Below are positions 1 through 6,406 of a DNA stretch of 8,607 nt, one piece after another. The stretch is from an uncultured Clostridia bacterium. GTDB taxonomy: Bacteria; Bacillota; Clostridia; Oscillospirales; Acutalibacteraceae. Within the stretch, counting starts at the first letter, position 1; each line of letters opens with the position of its first letter. The notes below the pieces were generated by a model that was not told where the DNA came from, ran no database searches, and saw nothing but the letters and a program-made list of their open reading frames with translations. The position numbers and the translations under genes were made by a program. Location: assembly GCA_945227095.1 (NCBI GenBank), contig CALYOC010000016.1, forward strand, positions 1 to 8,607, given 5' to 3'.

Positions 1-56
1 AATACACCGTAATATCAAATTTTCGGCATATTGTGTTCAACTCTCCTCACCTTATT

Positions 57-63
57 AAGGAGG
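57..63 (+). promoter_or_regulatory. Ribosome binding site fixing the start of the membrane/radical SAM gene
   Basis: A near-consensus AAGGAGG lies 5 nt before the ATG at 69. The reading frame is open further upstream, with an ATG at 33 and no stop back to the window edge. Only the ATG at 69 has a good ribosome binding site, and it starts a typical Lys-rich N-terminus running into a membrane helix, so 69 is taken as the start. Confidence 0.8.
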
Positions 64-68
64 AAATT

Positions 69-1223
69 ATGAAAAAAAGCAAAAACGCAAAACGAATAAT
101 CTATCTTACGACGGCCGCACTTATGGCTGCGCTGACGGCTGTCGCCACTTCATTCATCAAATTCAACACAGGTATAAACGAGGGGTATTTGCACTTCGGC
201 GACGCGATGATTTACCTGTCCGCCGCAATTCTCCCTCCTCCCTTTGCCTTTGTCAGCTCCGCGATAGGCGGAGCCTTGGCGGATATTATAGCAGGCGCGC
301 CCGTATGGGCTCCGGCTACGGCAATCATCAAGGGTCTCAACACTCTGCCGATTTCCCTGCTGTTTTACTTTTCCAAAAAGAAGAAGAACAGAATTATCAC
401 TCCGCTGACCTGCTTAATGAGCGTCGCTTCCGGCTTTATCACCGTTTTCGGTTATCTGCTCGCAGAGGGACTTATGTACTCCTTCCCCAGTGCCTGGACC
501 TCGGTGCCGTTCAGCATTATCCAAGCCACCGGAAGCACGGTTGTATTCATTCTCCTCGGTCTCGGCCTTGACGCGCTGAAATTTAAAAAAAGATTTTTCA
601 GCTTCGATATTCCGAAGCCCGACTCGGATATACTGTATATTTTTGAGGATACGCCCTACTTAAACATCACCAACAAATGTCCTTGCGCCTGCACATTTTG
701 TATCAGGCAAAACGGAAAATCACTCGGAAGCGCAGAAAACCTCTGGCTCAAGAAGGACCCCGATTTCTCACAGATTAAGGAAACGCTCGACGCATTTGAT
801 TTCACCGATGTAAAAGAAATTGTATTTTGCGGCTACGGCGAGCCAACATGCGCATATGATAACCTGATTAAAGCCTGCAAATACATCAAGAAGAAGCACA
901 AGGGCGTTAAAATCAGAATCAACACAAACGGTCTTTCCGACCTGATAAACAAAAAGCCGACCGCAAAAGCCATCTGCGAAAACGCGGACATCATTTCCGT
1001 AAGTTTAAATGCGCCCGACGCGCAGACTTATAACAGTCTTTGCAATCCGAAGTTCGGTGACGAATCCTTTGACGCGGTTATAAACTTTATCAAAGACTGC
1101 AAGAAATACTGCGACGATGTTCGAGTTTCGGCAGTCAATGTGCTAAACGATGAAGAAATAAATAAATGCAAAAAACTCGCGGACGAGCTTGGAGTCAAAC
1201 TCCGAATCCGCGAAAAAGTATAA
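69..1223 (+). CDS. ECF-transporter-S-like membrane domain fused to a TatD-associated-type radical SAM domain
   Basis: This 384-aa protein has two parts. Residues about 10-170 form a hydrophobic, Gly/Ala-rich bundle of five or six membrane segments. The pattern HFGDAMIYLSAAILPPP, followed by GGALADI and AIIKG, is typical of substrate-binding (S) subunits of energy-coupling-factor vitamin transporters and of the small clostridial membrane family TIGR04002. Residues about 187-384 are a radical SAM domain. The 4Fe-4S ligands are C204, C208 and C211 (CX3CX2C), with an extra C206; GYGEPT lies at 255-260, RINTNG further on, and a conserved SVSLNAPDAQTYN stretch near 310-322. This pattern matches the TatD family-associated radical SAM proteins (TIGR04038, from memory). 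The radical SAM part is shorter than a full TIM barrel, as is usual in that family. The substrate is unknown. The gene stands alone on this strand and ends at a strong terminator. Domain calls are firm; function is not assigned. Confidence 0.85.
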   Translation: MKKSKNAKRIIYLTTAALMAALTAVATSFIKFNTGINEGYLHFGDAMIYLSAAILPPPFAFVSSAIGGALADIIAGAPVWAPATAIIKGLNTLPISLLFYFSKKKKNRIITPLTCLMSVASGFITVFGYLLAEGLMYSFPSAWTSVPFSIIQATGSTVVFILLGLGLDALKFKKRFFSFDIPKPDSDILYIFEDTPYLNITNKCPCACTFCIRQNGKSLGSAENLWLKKDPDFSQIKETLDAFDFTDVKEIVFCGYGEPTCAYDNLIKACKYIKKKHKGVKIRINTNGLSDLINKKPTAKAICENADIISVSLNAPDAQTYNSLCNPKFGDESFDAVINFIKDCKKYCDDVRVSAVNVLNDEEINKCKKLADELGVKLRIREKV

Positions 1224-1237
1224 TAAACCGTATAAAC

Positions 1238-1272
1238 AAAAATCCGTTATACACGCGTATAACGGATTTTTT
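1238..1272. terminator. Bidirectional intrinsic terminator between convergent genes
   Basis: A perfect 15-bp inverted repeat (1238-1252 with 1257-1271) has a 4-nt ACGC loop and a T run at its 3' side (1267-1272). Read on the minus strand it also ends in five T residues. It lies 14 bp after the radical SAM stop codon and 5 bp beyond the stop of the converging spoIIE gene, so it can serve both transcripts. Confidence 0.85.
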
Positions 1273-1276
1273 AGTT

Positions 1277-2809
1277 TCACTCGATAAATGCACAGACAAC
1301 CGTGATATCATCCTGATGATTGTCATACTGCTTCTCGCGGGCAAGTTTCGCTATTTGCGCGGCAAGTTCGGAGGCTGTTCCATGCGAAAAATTTTGCAGT
1401 TCACCCAGCACCCAATCATAGCTGCCGACGGTTACTCCGTCAGACACCACGAGCACTATATCTCCCGATGACAAGGTTACATTCGTCTTCACAAACAGCG
1501 CGTCCTTAATTATCCCCACCGGCATAGAGGCAAGCTCTACTCTGCCCGCCTTTCCCTTCCTGCGAATAAAGGAGCAGGTTGCGCCTGCCTTATAAAAATC
1601 CACTCTGCCGGTGAATAAATCAATGCACGCCATATCTAATGTGGCAAAGCTCTCCTCCTCGCTTTTGAGCATAAGCGCAGAATTTACAACTTTCAGAGAA
1701 CTCTCCGGAGAAAAGCCGGCACCTATAAGCTTGGAGAGCATGTGAGCTGCCATAATTCCGTCCACCGAAGCAACCTCACCCTTGCCCATACCGTCGGAAA
1801 GTAACAGAGCCGTTCTGCCCTGTGTATCGCTGAATATCTCGCAGGCATCACCGCCGACTGTATTTGAATCCGCATTTATCTGACAAAAGCCCGTTTGAGT
1901 CTTAAAAACAGCCTTTTCAAAATAATGCACAAGCAGACTTGAGCCCAGTTCGGTTATATGCGGTCCCTCAAGTTTACAATACACCGCCTCGTTCAAGGAG
2001 CGCAGCAAGTACTCGTCCTCAAATCCCCAATTCCCTTTCGGTACATGGATTTGAACCTTTACTCTGCCGGAGGAGTTGTGCGTACAAACAACATCTGCGG
2101 CAGGAATTGAATACGCCTCAAAAACGGTTGCCGCTTCATATGTCAGACGCTTGTCGATTATCTCCTTTTCCTCCACACATTCGGCGAGGTCGCAAAGCAT
2201 TTCTCCCACCGCTCCGAACTCTCCGGATATTACCGCGCGCATTTCCCGAAGCCGTCTGCGTGCCATATCCGAATATATTTGCGAAGAATAGGCGCTGTTG
2301 AGATTTTTCACCAATGTATCAGGACGAATACACCTGTTGCCGAAATCATTCGGCAGGCTCTCCCTTTGAAGCTCTTTTCCGCTTTTAAGAGACTTGCCAA
2401 TCTTCCTGAAAACAGAAATCGTATAATCCTTTTGAGTGTCCCAGCAAAAGCCCCTGAGACCGCAATCGTCACAGGTTTTAAGCATTGCGGTTTTATACAC
2501 TCCGCTCATCCGGTCATACTCAAGTTTTGAAAGACTTTCACCCGCGCGTATTATACTGCCCGAAACATCTAAAAGCGCTTCGCCGGCAAAAATCAGCCTG
2601 TTTGCAATATTCACCCGATATGTTTTCGCGTCTGCCGCAGAGGTTTGAGTCTGCGAAAAATAATAAAGCCTGTTGAGCAGCTTTTTGGGCACGGCTATAT
2701 ACATCACCGCCGCAGCCGCTGCCTCATAGACATAGATAAAGGAAAAGTTGTCCGCTCCCCATACAAATCCGGTAGCCACGGCACAGGCGCACATGCTCAC
2801 TCCGCTCAA
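1277..2809 (-). CDS. spoIIE: Stage II sporulation protein E, cytoplasmic regulatory and PP2C phosphatase part (downstream of an in-frame TAG)
   Basis: This is the C-terminal two thirds of SpoIIE, the Mn-dependent serine phosphatase that dephosphorylates the anti-anti-sigma factor SpoIIAA, releases sigma-F in the forespore and interacts with FtsZ at the polar septum. Numbering from the TTG at 2809: residues 1-45 are the last one or two membrane helices. At 113-123 lies the cysteine cluster CX2CX5CW seen in SpoIIE proteins. The PP2C domain covers about 305-510. All four metal-binding sites are visible: GGD at 319-321, SDGMGKG at 338-344, SDG at 456-458 and the terminal DD at 500-501. The frame continues unbroken from the upstream ORF at 2840-3604 except for one TAG at 2837-2839, so together they form one 775-codon gene of normal SpoIIE length. 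If translated separately, the best start is ATG 2794 (GGAG 5 nt upstream, giving 505 aa); TTG 2809 has no good ribosome binding site. It ends in TGA. Confidence 0.85.
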   Translation of the reverse strand: MSGVSMCACAVATGFVWGADNFSFIYVYEAAAAAVMYIAVPKKLLNRLYYFSQTQTSAADAKTYRVNIANRLIFAGEALLDVSGSIIRAGESLSKLEYDRMSGVYKTAMLKTCDDCGLRGFCWDTQKDYTISVFRKIGKSLKSGKELQRESLPNDFGNRCIRPDTLVKNLNSAYSSQIYSDMARRRLREMRAVISGEFGAVGEMLCDLAECVEEKEIIDKRLTYEAATVFEAYSIPAADVVCTHNSSGRVKVQIHVPKGNWGFEDEYLLRSLNEAVYCKLEGPHITELGSSLLVHYFEKAVFKTQTGFCQINADSNTVGGDACEIFSDTQGRTALLLSDGMGKGEVASVDGIMAAHMLSKLIGAGFSPESSLKVVNSALMLKSEEESFATLDMACIDLFTGRVDFYKAGATCSFIRRKGKAGRVELASMPVGIIKDALFVKTNVTLSSGDIVLVVSDGVTVGSYDWVLGELQNFSHGTASELAAQIAKLAREKQYDNHQDDITVVCAFIE

Positions 2810-2836
2810 GACTTTTGAACGCTCTCCCGCAATTCC

Positions 2837-2839
2837 CTA
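2837..2839 (-). other. spoIIE: In-frame amber (TAG) codon inside spoIIE
   Basis: On the minus strand the codons read GGA TTG CTT TAG GGA ATT GCG. The protein on both sides (ALGGLL, stop, GIAGERSKV) continues in one frame and reads as a normal SpoIIE membrane-helix junction. A single substitution, for example TCG (Ser) to TAG, would explain it. No nucleotide is inserted or lost. It could be a true nonsense mutation, a sequence error, or a recoded or suppressed codon; the sequence alone cannot decide. Confidence 0.9.
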
Positions 2840-3604
2840 AAGCAATCCGCCCAGAGCATAGGAAAAGGCGATAAACGGCGAATCGGCGGCAATACTCATA
2901 CTGATTCCCGCCACGGCTCCGGCACACACTCCTCCGTATATTTTCAGATGATACACGCTGACAAGGACGATAAATACCGCAATCACCCTCGCAGGGGAAA
3001 ATCCCATTACATTTATATACTCGGTTCCGGTCAGAATCAAAAACACGCAGCAAAGCACGGCGGTTATCTCCCCGGAGCTCAAATGCTGATACTTCACTGC
3101 CTTATCTATCATAAGAAAGCCGTTTCGATACAAAAGGGCGCAGAGGGTGCACATAAGGCACTCACTCAAATACAGATAGCCCTCACTGATAAAAGTATCC
3201 ATAATAAGACAAGTCAGCGCAGAGCTGAGAGCGGTCGACAAAAAGGCGCTCGCTCCTGCGGCGGCAAATCTGTTCTTCACTCCTGCCGCCAAAATACAGT
3301 TCTTCACCAAGAGCGCCAAAATCAAGGCGCATATGTACTTTAACGTTACAACATTTTTTGCAACGATAAAATACCCTATTGCTGCTCCCGCCGCACAAAA
3401 CGCCGTATATCTGCGCGGACACGCGCACATCAGCGCTATACCGAACGGACTGCACCCTCCGAAAATCTCCGCTCCCGACATAGCCGCACTTAATACGGCA
3501 AACAGGACTCCCCTGAACAAATAATACACCGTCGGCAGCACCGAGCTCTTTTCGCCGAAACTTTTCTTTCCCTCTTTTTCCACTACCCCGGTCAGTTCTT
3601 TCAT
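2837..3604 (-). CDS. spoIIE: Stage II sporulation protein E, N-terminal membrane part (ends at the in-frame TAG)
   Basis: This 255-aa segment is the polytopic membrane anchor of SpoIIE. A short charged N-terminus (about 1-22) precedes roughly seven or eight hydrophobic segments, including the family-typical stretch FGGCSPFGIALMCACP near residues 49-64 and a Gly/Ala-rich end, YALGGLL. In SpoIIE this region of about ten helices places the phosphatase at the septum. The start is uncertain: ATG 3604 (weak GGTG upstream) is preferred over ATG 3622 and GTG 3640, neither of which has a ribosome binding site. The inferred transcription start near 3639 would exclude GTG 3640. The ORF stops at TAG 2837-2839, and the same frame resumes at once in the phosphatase part. 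Taken alone, the product would be a membrane domain with no enzyme. Confidence 0.8.
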   Translation of the reverse strand: MKELTGVVEKEGKKSFGEKSSVLPTVYYLFRGVLFAVLSAAMSGAEIFGGCSPFGIALMCACPRRYTAFCAAGAAIGYFIVAKNVVTLKYICALILALLVKNCILAAGVKNRFAAAGASAFLSTALSSALTCLIMDTFISEGYLYLSECLMCTLCALLYRNGFLMIDKAVKYQHLSSGEITAVLCCVFLILTGTEYINVMGFSPARVIAVFIVLVSVYHLKIYGGVCAGAVAGISMSIAADSPFIAFSYALGGLL

Positions 3605-3645
3605 AAACACACCGGCTTTCATAAAATAATACGCTGTCACTGTGT

Positions 3646-3679
3646 ATTTTAAGATAAACAGTGTAATTTTTATGTCGAA
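3646..3679 (-). promoter_or_regulatory. Spo0A-activated spoIIE promoter: 0A box with long-spacer -35/-10
   Basis: A perfect Spo0A box, TGTCGAA, lies on the plus strand at 3673-3679 (TTCGACA in the direction of spoIIE transcription). Its last six bases, TCGACA (3678-3673), resemble a -35 element. A -10-like TAAAAT (3651-3646) follows after exactly 21 bp. The long spacer and the 0A box overlapping the -35 region are the known hallmarks of the Bacillus subtilis spoIIE and spoIIG promoters, where phosphorylated Spo0A lets sigma-A RNA polymerase start. An alternative -10, TATCTT (3656-3651), would give a 16-bp spacer. Confidence 0.65.
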
Positions 3680-3718
3680 AAAAGAAGCGGAGCGCTCGGC
3701 TCAACCAAGCGTTCCGCT
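3678..3718 (-). terminator. Intrinsic terminator of the ytvI-type gene
   Basis: An 11-bp stem (3718-3708 with 3696-3686) with a single A-C mismatch is followed on the minus strand by TTCTTTTTT. It starts 8 bp after the stop of the ytvI-type gene. The T tract runs directly into the 0A box of the spoIIE promoter, insulating spoIIE from read-through. Confidence 0.8.
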
Positions 3719-3726
3719 GAATATTT

Positions 3727-4935
3727 TTATTTCTCCGGGCTGTCCTCGGAGGAGCCTCGCGCCTTCACCCTCTGCCTTAGCCTCTCAAACAGCGACGGAC
3801 GAGAATCCCGCTCGTCCTGCTGTGTTTCAATAGACTGCCAAAGGTGAATCTTTCCCGTATCCTGAAGCGCCTTTAAAACGATAATCGAAATCGGGAGCAG
3901 GAACATTCCCACAGCGCCGAAAACCTTCAGTCCGATATACATAGCGATAAGCGTTACAAGAGGGTTAAGGCCTATGGACTTGCCGACGAATTTAGGCTCA
4001 ATATACTGCCTTACAACACAGACGATTATATAAAGTGCGAGCTGTCCTCCGGCAAACCAATAGTTTCCCATAATGAGATTGTAAATCATCCAAGGAACCA
4101 TTATTGTTCCGGTTCCCAAGACGGGTAGGATATCTACCACCGCAATTATCAAAGCTATCAGCGGAATAAATCCGCCGCTGTAAACTCCGCACCATTTCAT
4201 AATGTAAAAGCCGAGCATTATTTCAAAAAATGTCACACAAATTATCTTACAATACGCGACAAAGAGGTGTCCTATCGAATCCTTAAACGCAACCTTTGTC
4301 GAGCGAGCAAGTTCTCGGTGCCTCGGTCCGAGCTGCGCCATAAAAAACCTTGAGACATCGTCCCAGCTCGCAGTGGCGAAGAAACAGCATATAATCGAAA
4401 TAAGTGTGGCAATAAGCACTCCGGGAACGCTCTTTGCTACATTCCACGCGCCGCCTACCGCACCGGAGGCGAGCGAGGTAATCTTGTCCGCGTCCGACAA
4501 GAAATCGTAAACTCCGTTTACCGCCTTTTGCGCCAAGCCCTGAAGTCCGCCGTTTAAATTGCCCACATACGTAAGCAAATTCTGCTTCAACTCATTCAAA
4601 TTCTGCTGATTTATCAGGCTCTTTAAATAGCTGATAAAGTCCTTGACATATGAGACAATAGCTACGCCGGCAAATGAGATTACAGCCGCTATCAGTAGAA
4701 TTATCAGAATAATAAATATACTGCCCGCCCACTTTTTCTTGATAACTCCGTGAGTCTTGCGCTCGACAAATCTCGACGGCTTTTGTAAAAGCATAGCCAC
4801 GGCGAACGCTATCACAAACGGCATAACAAGTCCGAGTGCCTTTGCCACGGCAAAGTAAATCACCGCAAGCACCGCAACAACATACAGTATCAGGACTATA
4901 AAGCGTATCCTTTTTGTCGTCTTTTCGTCTAACAT
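3727..4935 (-). CDS. ytvI: AI-2E family / YtvI-type sporulation integral membrane protein
   Basis: This 402-aa polytopic membrane protein belongs to the AI-2E (PerM/UPF0118) permease superfamily. Membrane segments appear at about 12-30, 34-50, 70-95, 168-187, 226-247, 255-285, 290-308 and 323-355. Between about 96 and 165 lies a soluble, amphipathic stretch, as usual in the family. The signature DILPVLGTG is at 268-276 and YIEPKFVGKSIGLNPL at 311-326; the latter fits the sporulation subfamily YtvI (TIGR02872, from memory). The last 40 residues are charged and probably cytosolic. The transported substrate is unknown, and the family name does not establish AI-2 export. ATG 4935 follows AAGAGG with suitable spacing. 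Lying just upstream of spoIIE on the same strand supports a sporulation role, but the terminator between them makes them separate transcripts. The subfamily call is less sure than the superfamily call. Confidence 0.8.
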   Translation of the reverse strand: MLDEKTTKRIRFIVLILYVVAVLAVIYFAVAKALGLVMPFVIAFAVAMLLQKPSRFVERKTHGVIKKKWAGSIFIILIILLIAAVISFAGVAIVSYVKDFISYLKSLINQQNLNELKQNLLTYVGNLNGGLQGLAQKAVNGVYDFLSDADKITSLASGAVGGAWNVAKSVPGVLIATLISIICCFFATASWDDVSRFFMAQLGPRHRELARSTKVAFKDSIGHLFVAYCKIICVTFFEIMLGFYIMKWCGVYSGGFIPLIALIIAVVDILPVLGTGTIMVPWMIYNLIMGNYWFAGGQLALYIIVCVVRQYIEPKFVGKSIGLNPLVTLIAMYIGLKVFGAVGMFLLPISIIVLKALQDTGKIHLWQSIETQQDERDSRPSLFERLRQRVKARGSSEDSPEK

Positions 4936-5007
4936 ATTAACCTCTTGTCCGAAAATAATATTTTAACCCACACTCGCAAAATATATTACAGGCGAGCGGT
5001 TATTCTT

Positions 5008-5036
5008 ATTATACACAACTTTTTTGAGTTTTTAAA
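5008..5036 (-). promoter_or_regulatory. Sigma-A-like promoter of the ytvI-type gene
   Basis: A perfect TATAAT lies on the minus strand (5013-5008), with a weak -35, TTTAAA (5036-5031), 17 bp upstream. It predicts a leader of about 65 nt before ATG 4935. The strong -10 is the main support. Confidence 0.5.
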
Positions 5037-5059
5037 GGGCAATATGTAATATTAACAAT

Positions 5060-5083
5060 AAATTCATCTTTACCCGTGAATTT
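5060..5083. repeat. Perfect 7-bp inverted repeat in the divergent intergenic region
   Basis: AAATTCA (5060-5066) and TGAATTT (5077-5083) are separated by 10 nt. The repeat lies between the two divergent promoters and could be an operator. In such AT-rich DNA a 7-bp match can arise by chance. Confidence 0.3.
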
Positions 5084-5108
5084 CGGTATGTGTGACGCTA
5101 TTTAAGAC

Positions 5109-5137
5109 TTGATTATATATATTTTTTTTGATATTAT
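5109..5137 (+). promoter_or_regulatory. Sigma-A-like promoter of the hom-lysC operon
   Basis: TTGATT (5109-5114) and TATTAT (5132-5137) are separated by exactly 17 bp in an AT-rich stretch. The predicted transcription start is near 5144, leaving a leader of only about 30 nt. That is too short for a T-box or riboswitch between this promoter and hom. Confidence 0.6.
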
Positions 5138-5173
5138 ATAGTTTGTAAATTTTTATTATATAAGGAGCGCAAT

Positions 5174-6388
5174 ATGAATGTCGCAATAATGGGTTACGGT
5201 GTAGTCGGTTCAGGTACTGCAGAGGTTCTGCAAACAAACGCTTCGACTATCAGCAAAAGACTCGGTTTAACCCTCGATATAAAATATATACTGGATTTAA
5301 GAGATTTCCCCGGGGACAAAAATGAGGACAAGCTCACCAAAAACTTCGACGACATATTAAACGACGAAAGTGTCAGTATTGTCGCAGAGGTTATGGGTGG
5401 CTGCAATCCCGCCTTCGAGTTTACAAAAAAACTGCTGTGCGCCGGTAAAAGCGTCGTGACCTCCAACAAGGAGCTTGTCGCAACTCACGGAGCCGAGCTG
5501 CTCAAAACCGCACGCGAAAACGGAGTAAACTATATGTTCGAGGCGAGCGTAGGCGGCGGAGTGCCGATAATCAGACCCATCTATCAATGCCTTTGTGCAA
5601 ACGAAATTGAGCAATTCGCAGGAATTATAAACGGCACGACAAACTTTATACTCACCAAAATGTATAAAGAGGATATGAGCCTTGAGGACGCTCTGAAATT
5701 AGCACAGAAGCTCGGATATGCCGAAAAGGACCCCACAGCCGACATCTGCGGATACGATGTTCAGAGAAAGACCTGTATCCTCGCTTCGCTGTGCTTCGGC
5801 AAGCACATCTACCCCGACAGCGTTCCTACCGAGGGTATCCAAAACCTCTCCCTCAGAGATGTAAAATACGCAAAGGCAAACGGCTGCGACATCAAGCTTC
5901 TCGGACAAGCTAAAAGGTTCGGGGATAAAATCTGCGCGTTTGTCGCGCCGGCTTTTGTCAAAAAGGATTCTCAACTGACAAATGTCGAAGATGTTTTCAA
6001 CGGAATTATCCTGCGCGGGAATATGGTCGGAGAAGTATTTTTCTACGGCGCGGGCGCGGGAAAATTGCCGACGGCAAGCGCGGTTGCGGCAGACATTATG
6101 GACTGCGCAAGGCATACCGAAAAAAGAAAGGATTTCGGCTGGGAGGATTCCGACGGGAGCACCGTTGTGTCACCAAAGGAAATGCCCGTTTCATATTATG
6201 TTAGAGGTGTCGGCAGTGTGGCCGAGGTCAAAAAGGCTCTCTCGCAGGTCAACTTCATATCCCTGCCGGGCGCTCCCAAAAATGAAATAGCATTTACAAC
6301 TCAAAAGCAAACCGAAAAAGAATTAGACGAAATATTAGACAGCATTAAAGATTTCAAACTCGAAACTAAAGTCAGAGTTTTTGAATAG
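5174..6388 (+). CDS. hom: Homoserine dehydrogenase
   Basis: This cytosolic enzyme reduces aspartate 4-semialdehyde to homoserine with NAD(P)H, the branch point to threonine and methionine. At 404 aa it is somewhat shorter than the ~430-aa Bacillus type. The N-terminal Rossmann fold has GYGVVG at 7-12. TSNKE at 96-100 contains the conserved K99. GIINGTTNFIL lies at 150-160. The family signature runs from A177 to K199 (G181, D186-P187, D190, G193, D195, K199 all present). Residues from about 335 look like a short, diverged ACT domain. ATG 5174 follows AAGGAG by 6 nt. lysC follows after 18 bp, so the two are presumably cotranscribed. The stop codon is TAG and lies in the same frame as lysC. Confidence 0.95.
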   Translation: MNVAIMGYGVVGSGTAEVLQTNASTISKRLGLTLDIKYILDLRDFPGDKNEDKLTKNFDDILNDESVSIVAEVMGGCNPAFEFTKKLLCAGKSVVTSNKELVATHGAELLKTARENGVNYMFEASVGGGVPIIRPIYQCLCANEIEQFAGIINGTTNFILTKMYKEDMSLEDALKLAQKLGYAEKDPTADICGYDVQRKTCILASLCFGKHIYPDSVPTEGIQNLSLRDVKYAKANGCDIKLLGQAKRFGDKICAFVAPAFVKKDSQLTNVEDVFNGIILRGNMVGEVFFYGAGAGKLPTASAVAADIMDCARHTEKRKDFGWEDSDGSTVVSPKEMPVSYYVRGVGSVAEVKKALSQVNFISLPGAPKNEIAFTTQKQTEKELDEILDSIKDFKLETKVRVFE

Positions 6389-6406
6389 CACATTGGAGGA
6401 AACACT

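Noticed and set aside
2..58. Possible tail of an upstream gene ending at TAA 56-58
   Set aside because: Only 18 codons are visible and they resemble no family I recognise. An open frame this short is expected by chance.
33..68. An earlier ATG at 33 as the start of the membrane/radical SAM gene
   Set aside because: It has no ribosome binding site, while AAGGAGG sits correctly before ATG 69. The added residues would include the ribosome binding site itself and look non-coding.
2810..2839. Frameshift between the two spoIIE parts
   Set aside because: Both parts are in the same frame; the only break is the TAG codon, with no inserted or missing base.
2948..3343. 131-codon plus-strand ORF and other long ORFs opposite spoIIE (for example 1939-2301)
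   Set aside because: They are antisense to well-supported spoIIE coding sequence, lack ribosome binding sites and have composition unlike proteins.
4973..4999. Small hairpin (CTCGC / GCGAG) in the ytvI-type gene leader
   Set aside because: The 5-bp stem with a 14-nt AT-rich loop is too weak, with no T tract, to call.
4936..5173. T-box, SAM or lysine riboswitch upstream of hom
   Set aside because: No T-box antiterminator core or riboswitch core is visible, no terminator precedes hom, and the predicted leader is only about 30 nt.
5699..6115. 138-codon minus-strand ORF within hom
   Set aside because: It is the shadow of a conserved enzyme and covers its family signature on the other strand; no start signal.
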